A DNA stretch of 64,000 nt, from positions 39,845,210 through 39,909,209 of the forward strand of contig CM038047.1 of NCBI GenBank assembly GCA_021397845.1. Reading direction: 5' to 3'. Every line of letters begins with the position of its first letter. Position 1 is the first letter of the stretch. This DNA comes from Areca catechu. Taxonomy: Eukaryota; Streptophyta; Magnoliopsida; Arecales; Arecaceae. The position numbers and the translations under genes are program-made. Below the pieces are notes generated by a model that worked only from the letters and a program-made list of their open reading frames with translations, did no database searches and was not told the DNA's origin. This document shows, piece by piece, positions 1 through 11,039 of this stretch.

Positions 1-320
1 GTTGAGAGTTATAATTATGGTCTTGCCGACTGTTTAAAGAAAGTGAAGAAGTTTACCCTGACCTTGATACTTCCAAGATAGAAGAAGACTCTGATAAAGA
101 AAATTCTGATGAAGAGAGCTCAGATGAAGAAAACCCAATTGATGAACCCATTTCCGATCAAGCGAAAAAACTAACTGGAGCTCCTACTGATCAATTAGTC
201 AGATATCAAATCGAAGCACCGGCACCAGTTTCTCAAATCCCATGAGAAATTTTACCAGTTTCTTTTGTAGATCAAAGTGAAATAGAAGGAAGTTCCATCA
301 AGATCAATGTAACAGATTGA
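1..320 (+). pseudogene. C-terminal end of antisense accessory ORF, copy 1
   Basis: The first bases read in frame 1 as a segment similar to the C-terminal part of the second antisense ORF at 2040-2110 (shared pattern Y-x-L/Y-G-x-x-x-C-L-x-K-V-K-K followed by D-L-D). The frame shifts near base 53, where one T appears to be missing. It then continues in frame 3 through an acidic stretch to a TGA at 243-245, with readable sequence to about 320. It is antisense to the Tat pol. Tat elements are known to carry such additional ORFs; some encode a plant-mobile-domain-like or coiled-coil protein of unknown role. Function is not known. The copy continues left of the window. Confidence 0.55.
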
Positions 321-966
321 AAATGTACTAACTTAGTTTAATTTTCAATGAAAAATCTTTCTTTTTAATTTTCGTCAGATTATGAAAATGATCGGATTAG
401 ATGAACAAGTTTCTAAAGAAAACCGTTTTGATTATAACAGGCTTTACTTAAATCACAAGCATTAACTAATATTTCAAAAAATTCAAAAGAACTAATTTCA
501 AATAAGTTTGTCAGAGTTTATTAAACACAATTTCTAGTTTATAAGACAAAAACAATTTCTAAGTCGTTAATCTTCTTATTTTTATAAAAACTTTTCCCGA
601 CGAGGTAGATGATCATACTTACTTTGCCAATCATAACTTTTTGTCAGAAGTATGACTGAGAAAAACTTTCCTAAACGAAAGAGGTAATTATGTTTACCTT
701 AACATGTATAATCTTTTTGTCAGAGGTTCAGTTTGAGAGCCATACAACTAAGGGCCGTATAACCATCTTTATCAGAATTTAGAAGGGCATATAGAAGGGC
801 GCATAAATTTGAAATTCAAATTGTATGCTTTTATATTCATACCTTAGAACTAACTTTCTAAGAACCAGCGACGATATACGAATTCCCGCTAAATAAGGTC
901 GAAAACGTGTCAAAATCTCCCGTTATCTCGGAATTTGAGCTACAAATTGTAACCATCCACATCTTC
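321..966 (+). other. AT-rich spacer between the two antisense ORF copies
   Basis: No recognisable coding domain. By position it holds the 3' flank of the first antisense ORF and the upstream region of the second. Scattered motifs such as TTTGTCAGA recur. I see no LTR boundary here. Confidence 0.4.
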
Positions 967-974
967 TATATAAA
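967..974 (+). promoter_or_regulatory. TATA box upstream of antisense ORF copy 2
   Basis: TATATAAA lies in the context CTTCTATATAAAGGGAC, about 103 bp before the ATG at 1077. This spacing fits a plant core promoter reading rightward, against the direction of the Tat element's own gag-pol. It suggests the antisense ORF had its own promoter. Only sequence form supports this. Confidence 0.45.
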
Positions 975-1076
975 GGGACTTCAGGTTCAAGTTTTCAAAC
1001 CACCTTCGTACCAAATACCTCTTTTTTGTAATTTTCGCTCTAAGGCATAGTCTTTATCTTCATCAAATTCAAAAGA

Positions 1077-2247
1077 TGAAGCCGGGTGATAAGAAATTGC
1101 ATCAGATATCCAAAAGAAAAATAGGACTGGTACGATTCAGAGAAAAAGGTCCTGTGTGAGAAGAAATCATTTATCAAGAAGTGCTTCCATCAAACCTACA
1201 GTTCCTGAATATATCTCATCTTCATCTGAAAAAGAAGAAGAGAACCTTTCCGCTCCTGTTTTAGAGGAAACAAGCCAAAATCCATGTACTAAAGATATTC
1301 CGTCAGAAAAAGGAAAAGCCCCTATTGAAGAATTGGCTAATCTAACAGGTAATAAACCCGTTCAAGTATTGGTTGCTAATACAAGTGTCAACAATCTGAA
1401 ATTGGCGAAAACTATACTGCAATCCATCATTCTCCGAAAAGATTAGGAGATGACTATTAAACAAGGAGTAAAGGAAGCCTTAACTTCCATTTATCCAAAA
1501 ATCTCAAAGGTAAGCAATATTCCTTTCTCTTCTTCATAACAAACTGTTCATACTCTAACAACACAGCAAACCTGTTATATAGTTTGTCAGTGATATCTCA
1601 ATGATTGAAGAAGGTTGGGATCAGGCACAGAATCTCCAAGAAGATCTTCATAGATAATTAGCAATAGTTAAAGAGGAGAAAAATAAAGCCGTTGCCGATC
1701 GGAAAGCCTTCAAAATAGAAGTTCTCTTTATGATAGCGAAGATCATGTCCTTACAGAAGCAATTAAAACAAAACGAAATATATATTCATCAACTCATGGA
1801 AGATGGGGCCAAAAGAAGAAAAAGACTTCAACAAGCCAATGAAGCCATAGAAGAAAAAACTCAATCATATGAGGAGATACTAAATCATAATCTACTGTTA
1901 CAGAAGAGAATATCGCTTCTTGAAGAAGATTTGAGAAAAACCGAATAGGAAAATATTTCGCTGACTCAACAGAAGTCCTCCGTAATTGAGGAATTATGAA
2001 ATATGATGGTTTTTCCCAAGGAATAGAAAAAGTGGGAGCCAAAGGCTATGAGCTTGGTTTCAAAAATTGCCTTGATAAGGTTAAAAAATTATATCATGAT
2101 CTTGATCTTTCCAATATTTCTCCAGATTTTCCTGTGAAGAAAGAAGAAGAGCAAACAAGCAAAATTTTGATAAAGTTACCTGATCCAGAGGCAGTTGATC
2201 GAGAGAAAAGTCCGACCGACCAGAATATTTGGAAGAAAACTGAATAG
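1077..2247 (+). pseudogene. Antisense accessory ORF of Tat element, copy 2 (broken)
   Basis: An ATG at 1077 starts a lysine-rich leader that soon hits a TGA. Readable pieces follow at 1156-1446 (serine- and glutamate-rich), 1609-1948 (a long charged helix, probably coiled coil, rich in K, E and Q) and 1996-2247 (ending near PTDQNIWKKTE). The last piece resembles the ORF tail at the left edge of the window, so the two are copies of one protein. Stops at about 1446, 1948 and 1998 show it is no longer intact. No catalytic motif is visible. In known Tat relatives such ORFs lie downstream of pol in opposite orientation, as here. Biochemical role unknown. Confidence 0.55.
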
Positions 2248-2394
2248 TATATGTAATAGGAAATTGGCAATAATTTTATTGCCATTTATTTTCCTCTTTC
2301 CACTCTTTATAAAAGAATATGAATGAACTCCCTTGTGTTTCTTTAATTAATCCATGAACAACTGAATTAGAATATCAGATCAATCTGTTCTGTC

Positions 2395-2790
2395 AGAATA
2401 TAATATAATTTTTATTCTAACCATTAAATACTGGTTGAGTTAGTGGGTTAAGCTAACTTGATTTGTCGGATTATGATCAGCTTATCAGGCCAATCTTTTA
2501 GATCAGTTGTTCTGATTATTATACACTGATTGAGTTAGTGGATTAGACTAACTAGGTTTGTCGGATTGTGATCAGCTTATCAGGCCAATCTTTAGATCAG
2601 TTATTCTGATCATTATACACCGATTGAGTTAGTGGACCGGACTAACTCGGTTTGTCGGATTGTGATCAACTTATCAGGCCAATCTTTAGATCAGTTGTTC
2701 TGATCATTATACACCGATTGAGTTAGTGAATCAGACTAACTTAGTTTGTCGGATTGTGATCAGCTTATCAGGCCAATCTTTTTAGAGAAT
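2395..2790. repeat. Tandem repeat, ~94-bp unit, about four copies
   Basis: The motif TCGGATTGTGATCAGCTTAT recurs with starts near 2466, 2561, 2655 and 2749, giving periods of 95, 94 and 94 bp. Each unit also holds a GATTGAGTTAGTG segment. It sits between integrase and the antisense ORF. This is where Tat elements often carry tandem repeats that can seed satellite DNA. Confidence 0.9.
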
Positions 2791-2889
2791 ACCGGAAAAT
2801 AAAATATCTCTCTCATATAGAAGAAGAAATAGAAGGAAACTGTCTTTATTGATAATATTTGCATAGATTTTCCACATTCCAAGTCTTGC

Positions 2890-3960
2890 CTAAGGATAAC
2901 TATCCATACTTTCTAGTCGATAGGTTCCTGATCGTACAACTTCAGTAATATGATAAGGACCTTCCCAATTTGGAGCAAGTTTACCTTGTTCAGTTGGTCG
3001 GGATATAGATGTTCGGCACAGAACGAGATCCCCAATCTGAAAGATTTGAGCCTTTACTCTTGAATTGTAATACCGTGCCACCTTTTGTCGGTAAACAGCC
3101 ATCTTCAGTTGTGTTTGCAACCTAGAATTTTCAATCAAATCAAGATCCAATATCCTCCCATTATCATTATCAAATTCTGTAAAACTATCGGTTCTTCTAG
3201 AATGAAGAACAATTTCCACATGTAACATAGCTTCACTTCCATAAGCTAGATTAAACGGAGATTCACCTGTTATAGATCGGGGTGTTGTTCGATAAGCCCA
3301 TAAAATGGAATTAAGTTCATCAACCCAAGATCCTTGGGTTTCATTTAGCCGGGTTTTCAATCCATGAAGGATCATCCGATTGGTTACCTCCACTTCTCCA
3401 TTAGCTTGAGGATGTCCGACAGATATCAATTTATGAAGAATTCCATAGCGAGTACAGAAATCTTTAAACTTTTGATTATCAAACTGTCTTCTATTATTTG
3501 TAATAATCGCATGAGGGATTCCAAATCTGTATATAATAGAATCTTTTACAAATATTTTAACTTTTGCTTCAGTGATTAAAGCCAGAGTTCAGCTTCTACC
3601 CATTTGGTAAAATAATCAATGGCGACAATCAAAAATTTCTGTTGCCCAGAAGTTGGAGGAAATGGATCAAGTATATCCATTCTCCATTGAGCAAATGGCC
3701 AAGGAGCTACTAATTGTGCCAACTGGCTAGCAGGACACCTTTGGATATTTGCATATCTTTGACAATAATAACATCTTCTTACAAAATCTGCAGCATCCTT
3801 TTACATAGTTGGCCAATAGTAACCCTGTCTTATGATTTTATAGGCTAAAGATTTTTTCCCCAAATGATCACCACATATCCCCTCATGCACTTCCCTAAGA
3901 GCATAATCAGCATCCGAAGGAGACAAACATTTCAACAACGGCTGAGTAAATGACTTTTAT
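2890..3960 (-). pseudogene. Ty3/gypsy integrase (Tat type), disrupted
   Basis: Integrase inserts element cDNA into host DNA. The uninterrupted C-terminal piece (3429..2890, 179 aa) begins in the catalytic core with the motif GHPQANGEVE. It continues through WVDELNSILWAYRTTPR to the GPY/F-like motif NWEGPYHITEVVRSGTYRLE. Upstream, the zinc-binding H2C2 region and the D-containing core (about 3900-3600) can be read only with stops and shifts. There is no chromodomain after the GPY motif, which agrees with the Tat lineage. Integrase follows the second RNase H in the same direction. Confidence 0.85.
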
Positions 3961-4059
3961 ATAATAAACCATCCAAGATGACATATTGAGCAGCCCATTT
4001 TCTAATCTGCTTGGCTTCTATATCATTTTTAGGCAATATTCCTTCAGTCAGGTACTTTA

Positions 4060-4569
4060 CTATCGGATCCATCCAATTCGTTTTGGTTCTATTTGGAGAA
4101 CTTTTTCTTTTTCAGTTGCCGAGATACTCGGAATTTCCAAGTATTCCACAAAGATCCGACCCGTCTGTTCAGGTGTAGAAGTAGCTAATCTGGATAATGC
4201 ATCGGCTCGAGAATTTTCGATTCTAGGGATGTGACTGATATCCCATGAATCAAATGAAGTTCCCAGTTCTTTGACTTTCTTCAAATATAAACTCAAAATG
4301 GTGTCATGAACCTCAAAGTCCCCTTTCACCTGATTGACAACCAACTGTGAATCAGACAATACCTTCAATCTTCTGACATTCACCTCTTTTGCAATTTTCA
4401 AACCTGCTAAAAGAGCCTCATATTCGGCTTGATTGTTAGAAGCCTTGAAAGAAAACCGTAGTGCATACTCTATGGCATCTCCATAGGGACTAGATAAGAT
4501 TAACCCTGCTCCACATCCAGAGGAGTTGGATGCCCCATCTACATGTAATACCCAGGGTGCATCGGTCAT
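4060..4569 (-). pseudogene. Second, archaeal-type RNase H (aRH) of Tat element
   Basis: The 169-aa frame starts near WVLHVDGASNSSGCGAGL, the first catalytic aspartate region of RNase HI. It continues with the catalytic glutamate in NNQAEYEALL, an aspartate in LSDSQLVVNQ, and ends with ENSRADALSRLA. RNase H degrades RNA in RNA:DNA hybrids during reverse transcription. This domain is additional to the normal Ty3 RNase H just upstream (4704-5045) and is the classical mark of Tat elements, thought to have been acquired separately. The visible catalytic residues are kept although neighbouring domains are broken. Confidence 0.85.
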
Positions 4570-4703
4570 TTTATCTCAACAGATGATTCATTGTCCCTCC
4601 AAGTACATTCGGCTATAAAGTCAGCCAATACTTGGGCTTTCATTGCAGACCTAAACTGATAAATGATATCATATTCATTCGGTTTAATTGCCCACTTTGC
4701 CAT

Positions 4704-5984
4704 TCAACCAGAAGTATCAGGGCATTGTAAAATAGTTCTTAAAGGTTGATCAGTCAATACAATGATACGATGAGACTGGAAATATGGTCTGAGCCGTTTG
4801 GTCGATATTACCAAAGTATATACAATCTTTTGAAGTTTTGGATATCTAGTTTCTACATCATGAAGAACTTTACTGATATAATAGATGGGCTTATGCAATC
4901 TGCCAGAATCCTTTTTGACCAATATGGAACTAACTGCTTCATCTGATGCAGCCAAATAAAGGTATAAATCCTCGCCTTCTTGAGGCTTGATAGTATGATC
5001 GGGTTGACCAAGTACTTCTTCAGTTCTTCGAATGCAGTTCGACAATCATTCGACCGATTGAACTCTTTGACTTGCCGTAAAGCCTTGAAGAAAGGCAAAC
5101 ATCTCTCAGCTGAACGAGAAATAAATCGGCTTAATGAAACAATTCGTCCAGTCAACTATTGAATCTCCTTCTTATTGGCTCTCCTTCTTATTGGCTAGTT
5201 CTCTCATATTCAAGATAGCCTGGATTTTTTCTGGATTGGCTTCAATTCCTCGATGTGTAACCATGAATCCCAAGAATTTTCCAGAAGTCACACCAAAGAT
5301 ACACTTGGTCGGATTTAACTTCATATGATTTGGCATAAAATATTAAAAGCTATTTATAAATTTTTAATATGGTCATCAAACTGATTGCTCTTAACAATCA
5401 TATCATCAACATATACCTCTATGGTCTTTCCAATTTGATATTCAAAGATTTTATTTACTAATCTCTGATAAGTGGCCCCGGCATTTTTGAGGCCAAATGG
5501 CATTACTTTGTAACAATATATTCCCTTATCTGTAACAAAGGATATTTTTTCTTCATCTTCTGGATTCATTCGTATCTGATTGTATCCAGAAAAAGCATCC
5601 ATAAAACTTAAAAACTTGTGTCTAGCCGTTGCATCAACCAACTGATCAATTTTTGGCAAAAAAAACTATCTTCGGACATGCTTTGTTAAGGTCGGTATAA
5701 TCTATGCACATTCTTCATTTTTCATTTGCTTTCTTGACCATCACTACGTTAGCCAGCCAATCAGGATAATGAACCTCTCTGATGAATCCAGCATCAAGCA
5801 ATTTGGTAACTTCTTCATTGATAACACTTTGTCTTTCCGGGACAAAGTTTCGTTTCTTTTGTCGAACAGGTCTGATAAATGGATCAACCTTAAGTTCATG
5901 CTTGATTACCGCAATAGGAATCCCTAACATGTCAGTAGCTTTCCATGTAAATATGTCGGCATTTGCCTGTAAGAAATTAATCAT
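4704..5984 (-). pseudogene. Ty3/gypsy reverse transcriptase and RNase H, disrupted
   Basis: Reverse transcriptase copies element RNA into cDNA. The palm region is readable at 5984..5715 (AGFIREVHYPDWLANVV) and at 5659..5354. The second piece contains FSGYNQIRM, the PFGLKNAGATYQ motif and the catalytic YVDDM. Connection and normal RNase H follow at 5155..4704 (LYLYLAASDEAVSSILV and KPIYYISKVL). An 18-bp tandem duplication of a CTCCTTCTTATTGGCT motif at about 5166-5196 adds residues, and stops separate the blocks. The domain order after protease is that of Ty3/gypsy. Confidence 0.88.
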
Positions 5985-6978
5985 CTTCCCCCTTTGATCT
6001 TAGTAAGTAAGCTTCCAATCTGAACTGTTTGGTAGGATTATCTTTTGTCAAAGGAATATAAATGGTTTTTTCTATTGATATGCTAATTCCATCATTCGGA
6101 TCACGTGGATTCATTTGTTCAGAAGTTGATTTGATAGCTGGTTGCTGATTTTGAATTGTTAGGCATTGCCGAGCCATTTGCTGATTTCCCCTTACTATCC
6201 CAATTCCACTTGAAGTCAGGAATTTCATCAGAAAGTGGTATGTAGATACAACGGCTTGGAATTTATTCAAGACAGGTCTTCCCAAAATGGCATTGTAAGT
6301 AGAAGGAATCCGAACAACCATGAAAGAAAGGAGGTAGGTTCTTTGCTTTGGTGCTGTCCCAAGAGTTATAGGATGGGTGATTTCTCCTTCTACTCCTACG
6401 GAATTTCCACCGAATCCAGTGAGCGGTGTATGAATTCTTCGTAATTTATTAAATGGTAAGTTCATTTTGACAAATGCATCATAAAGCAAGACCTCTGTGG
6501 AACTTCCATTATCAACTAGAATCCGATGTACATCGTAGTTTGCAATAACAGCGAAAATTACAACATGGTCATTATGAGGCGTTCTAACGCCTTGTAAATC
6601 TTCATCAGAAAAAACAACACTTCCTTGAAACCTTTTAGGACTCCGCTCCTCTTCAAGACATGCATGACAAATCATTCCAACCGACCCATCAGTTGGCTGC
6701 TGGTTTGGGAGCTCCGTCCCGTCAGTGATCATCCTTGGAACATCTGGCCTTGGTATTGCTGCTTCAATTGGTTGGTTCTGATTTTGACTTCGGATATACC
6801 TAGCCAAATAACCTTGTTTAATCAGAGCCTCAATTTCATCTCGCAATTGAATGCATTCTTCTGTTGTATGGCCATGATCCCGATGATAGTGACAGTATTT
6901 GGCTTTATTTCTCATAGCTGGTGGAGTTTTCATTGGCCTTGGCCTTTGTAAAAAGTTTTCTTTCTCAATCTCCATCAA
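5977..6978 (-). pseudogene. Gag C-terminal region with zinc-knuckle-like motif and aspartic protease
   Basis: A 333-aa frame without stops. Near residue 30 it has KYCHYHRDHGHTTEEC, a zinc-knuckle-like motif typical of Tat/Athila gag, followed by LRDEIEALIKQG. Near residue 155 the protease active-site motif LVDNGSSTEVL is present, with the flap and second-half motif ILGRPVLNKF downstream. The protease would mature the Gag-Pol polyprotein. This is the longest intact block in the element. Its end overlaps the start of the RT block by a few codons in a different frame, which suggests a frameshift there. Confidence 0.85.
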
Positions 6979-6999
6979 AATCTGTTCTTTGAATGGGTC

Positions 7000-8313
7000 A
7001 ACGGAGTGTACGTATTGACTCGATTGACATAGTTTCTACCAATCAAATCTCTAGTCCTTTGATTTTGCCGTTGAATAGATCGGACCCCAGAGAACCGAGA
7101 TTCATTTTCTTTGACTCTCTTTTTACTTGACATTAATTTTTTCTCCACCTGTCACCGATTCAACGCCTATTCTTCGGTCTGGGCATACTTTTGGGCACGG
7201 ATCAGTAATTCTGAATAATTGGTCGGGAATTTCTTATCCAAAGAAAATATAAATCTAGAGGCTTGCAAACCTTTTTTCATATAGACATCGCCACATATTC
7301 ATTAAGATCAGGTATCTCCAACGTAGCGGAATTAAATCTCTTGATATAATCTTTCAAAGATTCTCCTTCTGATTGCTGAATAAAAAACAAGGTATCAGAA
7401 TTTCTGAGCATTTTTCTACTTGTTCCGAAGTGAGAGACGAACAATTTTTCTAGTTAACCGAATGAGTGGATGGCGTCCGACTGCAAACTGGAATACCATA
7501 TTCTGGCTGACTTCTTCAAAGTTGCAGGAAAGGCAAGATAATATAATACATCTAACGCTCCCTGAATTAGCATATAAGCTTTAAAACTACCCAAATGGTC
7601 TAAAGGATCAGACGACCCATCGTATAATTCGATCGGCGGTACTTTGAAATGTGTGGGATCTTTTCATCCATGATCTTCTTGAAAAAAGGGGGAAGAATAT
7701 TATAACTTGGGGCAATATTTTCTGTTCTCCTCTGCTCCAAAACTTTGGCAACCTGCAACTCCAACTTCTTGAATTTTCAATCAAAACTTCTTTTTCTTTC
7801 AAGGTGTTGAGCTTGGGTACTGTTAGGAGCTGATTCTCCAGATGAGGTTGATCGAGATCGTGGCTATTTCTCTTTGTTTTGCTTCTTGGAGTGATGACGA
7901 GATCGGTGATGATATCTTACAGGAGATAGTTGACCTGAAGAACATTGATAATAAGAATGTCTTCTGGGGCTAAGATGTTTACTTACCTGGAGTGATGGTT
8001 GCCGGCTGGTTCTTGATATGGCTGGCTGCATTGGTTCCTTCATTGCCTTTTCTTGAAGGTTCTGCATCGCTGTGGTAAGCACTTCTACCTTATCAAATAG
8101 AGCATTCAACTTTTCTTGATCAAAATGCACTGCAGAAGAAACTTTCATCCTTTCCTCTGGAACAGGGTCATTTCTTCTTTCATCGGGAATAGGATCCGTT
8201 GCTTTGCCATCCAGAACAAGATTTTCTCCTTGGTTGTCAAGGACAAGATCGATTTTTTTTGAAGAATTAGGAGCATCTCCTGTTAGCAAATCCTTCTTTC
8301 TACCCTTCACCAT
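7000..8313 (-). pseudogene. Gag N-terminal and capsid region, broken
   Basis: An open frame from ATG at 8313 to 7864 (149 aa) gives a charged, low-complexity N-terminus ending in an arginine/histidine-rich stretch. The capsid-like part (about 7600-7150) can be read only with shifts. It has typical Ty3 gag wording such as LKKSARIWYSSL, then FVSHFGTSRKM and GESLKDYIKRFNSA. Gag packages the element RNA. The ATG lies about 40 bp downstream of the PBS on the minus strand, so this is the natural start of the coding region. Confidence 0.75.
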
Positions 8314-8354
8314 GCTTCCTTTTAGATTTTTCAGAACTCTCTTACAGAGAAGGC

Positions 8355-8374
8355 CCCTACCTGGCGTGCCAATC
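8355..8374 (-). other. Primer binding site of Tat element
   Basis: On the minus strand, just after the LTR end ...GACGCAACA, the sequence reads GATTGGCACGCCAGGTAGGG. The same motif follows LTR ends at 33329 and, in variant form, 62680 in this window. This marks it as the tRNA primer site typical of this group. I did not match the tRNA. Confidence 0.7.
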
Positions 8375-9300
8375 TGTTGCGTCCAAACAAATCACAGCAA
8401 GCTTGAAGTTAAAGAGGAATGGGTCAGGCGGATTTGATCCAGCTTTCCATCATCTACCAAGCTTGAGGGCGTATGGATTGGAACAGATATGATCTAAAAA
8501 AGATTAGATGGAAGGTGTTCGAAGAACTCGAATTGCTAAAAGGTCCCCCTTCCATTACAATTATGGGTATTTATAGGCTAAGAGTTAACCGTTTACAACT
8601 GGAATCCACCTGTCAAACGATTAATCCAGATGGTAAACACGTGCAACCAAAGTTGGTCGTAAAGAATTGATCGTTTACAGCTGGCATCTATCTGTAAACG
8701 GTTAATCCAGATGGTAAACACGTGCAACCAAAGTTGGTCGTAAGGAATTAATCTTCTTTTTAGAGTTGATCATCTCTTCCGAAATCGATCGTCTCCTCCA
8801 TAGTTGATCATCTCTTCCAGAGTTGATCGTCTCTTTCAGAGTTGATCGTCTCTTCTAAAATTGATCATCTCTTCCAGAGTTGATCGTCTCTTGCAGAGTT
8901 GATCGTCTCTTACAGAGTTGGTCGTTTCTTCCGAAATTGATCGTCTCCTCCAGAGTTGGTCTTCTCTTCTGAAATTGATCGTCTCCTCCAGAGTTGATCG
9001 TCTTTTCCAAAGTTAATCATCTCCTGCAACACATAATTATTACCAAATTCCATTCTCAACTAAATCTATCGATTACTTGGAAATGGATCAATTTCATATC
9101 TGTTGGTTGTTAATCGGCTTCACACCCTTTGGATGTTGACGAATCATTTTCCAATCATATTTGTGCCTTTTAAGCATTGATCAATTCGATACCTTTTGGA
9201 CATAGACCAATTTCAATTTCAGACTCTTAAAGGGTCAACTTAAACAGATCAATTTATCATATCCCAATAACCGGTTTGACCTGACCGTATTTTCGAATGT
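8375..9300 (-). repeat. 5' LTR of Tat element (outer edge approximate)
   Basis: The inner edge is clear: the minus strand ends ...GGACGCAACA directly before the PBS. A TATA-like GCCTATAAATACCC on the minus strand near 8566-8575 places transcription start roughly 165-200 bp before the PBS. U3 contains an 81-bp direct duplication (about 8590-8750), each copy with a CACGTG G-box (8638-8643 and 8719-8724), and an array of ~19-21-bp units (8740-9030). The outer boundary cannot be set without the partner LTR. Confidence 0.65.
8740..9030. repeat. Short tandem array in LTR U3, units ~19-21 bp
   Basis: About a dozen variants of AGAGTTGATCGTCTCTTCC stand head to tail. Units differ at a few bases (GATCAT, GGTCGT, AAATTGATC). 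Subrepeats in U3 are common in LTR retrotransposons and may act as enhancer modules; that role is inferred. Confidence 0.85.
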
Positions 9301-9694
9301 AGTCAAGTTTATCCTCTCTATATATAGCCGGTCGATGGGAAACGAGGGGAGTCCCGTCGGCGAGCGATGGATGGGTCGCAGGGAGGGGGCACGAAAGGAA
9401 AGAGAAAGAGAGAATAGAAGGATAATATTATCTAAAAGATTACCTGGAAGATGATATTCCAAAGATAATCCAGATTATCTCATAAAAGATAATTAGATTG
9501 CCATCAGAAAAATTTTAGTAAACATGATAATGTAATGGAATCCCTTAAATTATTACCGGCTATCAAATACAACCTAACATCTTTCATTCACTTATCGTGG
9601 CTTTTGGGCATGACTTTTTATAGTGACAATGACTCCAACGCTAGATTTTGGGCACCGCCCAACATCAGGCGTTTTTTTTTTTTGGCCCCAGCTT

Positions 9695-9790
9695 CACGTT
9701 ATTTGACTTCAGGGATGAAGGCCACGGGTTCAAGTGCCCCACATTCACGTTATTTGACTTCAAGGATGAAGACCACGGGTTCAAGCGTTG
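9695..9790. repeat. Direct duplication, 51-bp period
   Basis: CACGTTATTTGACTTCAGGG followed by ATGAAGGCCACGGGTTCAAG occurs at 9695 and again at 9746 with few changes. A poly-T run precedes it (9671-9683). I see no gene between 9300 and 10810; the remainder is ordinary intergenic sequence with a poly-T run near 9958-9973. Confidence 0.8.
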
Positions 9791-10015
9791 CGAGACCCGC
9801 GCTTCGTTCCCTTCGTGCTGATCCGATGATAATTTTGCCACCTAAACCACAGCCGCCAAGAAAATATTCACGAGACCCACGTCTCCCCCACGTTGTTTTG
9901 ACAAGCGTTGACCACGACCGCATGTTTTCCTGCGGTATCTTTGCGTGGGAGGAAGGGTTTTTTTTTTTTTTTTCCAATATAAATACTGGTTCATGCAATA
10001 ATGGCTATAAAGTGC

Positions 10016-10019
10016 ATAT

Positions 10020-10083
<64 letters not shown>
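10016..10083. repeat. (AT)n microsatellite
   Basis: Almost pure AT dinucleotide run of about 68 bp with one interruption. Frames read through it are not genes. Confidence 0.95.
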
Positions 10084-10088
<5 letters not shown>

Positions 10089-10810
10089 TATGGACCAAAA
10101 AGGTGGAAGGAATAAAAACTCCTGCTATAGCTATCCGTATTCCATCTTGCTAGATCATGTTCGATTCGGATCGTAATTTTTTTTTATATCCTTCTTATTC
10201 GAAGGTGAGCACGTCAGCATTATCTCACTGAGCTGCCAGAATGACGTACTCTCCTGCTCCTAGTTACGTGCTCCGTGAAGATGTATAATCTTTCGTTCAC
10301 TTTTTTCTCTTCACTAGCATACACATCTGTGTCAAATGTTAATACATATATAGGAACTCAGTTGTTTATATTTATATACCCCTCTCCATAAATACTGGAC
10401 TAGAGCTTAGCTTGGTCATATGTCACCCCTTTGTTTAGCAGCCAAAAATCCTTACATTTGATTTTTAGATGATGCATTCAAATATTTGAACTTGGATAAT
10501 CATAGTATTCTCTATCTCAACAGAAAATTACTAGTGTACGAGTGATCTGCACTTGGATGCATGTCACATGTCAGAGCATCCTTATTTACTTTTTCCTAAT
10601 ACAGACCATGTTATACCTAGACATTAGATTTTTTATAAAATGGTTGTTCTAAAACTTGAGATTTGGCTACTGCATTTGATAGTCCAAATCTTCTACCGGT
10701 ACACCAAATAACGACCTCCGTATCTATAGTTAACAGCTTATTTGGATGCCTAAATTATTTATAAGCAAATTACCTATTGGTTGTTAAAACAAAATTTTTA
10801 TTTTAAAAGC

Positions 10811-10951
10811 CAAGTGGTAGTTTAGTTGATAAGAGTCTCTTCTCACAACCAACTAGTCACGAGTTCTTGAATCGAACATGATGGGATGGAAACCTGTGAA
10901 GGTAGCTATATCAGGTTCATTCTCCCTATCCCTTTCCTGTTTAAAAAAAAA
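10811..10951 (+). mobile_element. Short SINE-like element
   Basis: It starts with a box-A-like AGTGGTAGTTTAGTTGATAA, has a box-B-like GAGTTCTTGAATCGAAC, and ends in an A run at 10943-10951. Its 3' part (GGTAGCTATATCAGGTT) resembles the 3' part of the SINEs at 15026, 43766 and 48896. About 140 bp. No clear TSD was found. Confidence 0.5.
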
Positions 10952-11039
10952 GAGATAGGGTAAGCTCCTGTCCCTTGCTTTGTGCATGCATTTTTATAAT
11001 TCTTCTTTAGGATTAGATAAAGATATGAATGATTTTTTT

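Larger units (their letters stand above)
1..9300 (-). mobile_element. Decayed Tat-lineage Ty3/gypsy retrotransposon, 3' end outside window
   Basis: On the minus strand the order is LTR (8375 to ~9300), primer binding site (8355-8374), gag, aspartic protease, reverse transcriptase, RNase H, a second archaeal-type RNase H and integrase (ending 2890). A tandem repeat (2395-2790) and plus-strand antisense ORFs (1-2247) follow. Two RNase H domains, an integrase without a chromodomain, repeats after pol and antisense accessory ORFs are known traits of the Tat group. Pol is broken by several stops and frameshifts, so the copy is not autonomous. The 3' LTR must lie left of base 1. The outer edge of the 5' LTR near 9300 is an estimate because there is no partner LTR to compare. 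Confidence 0.85.
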
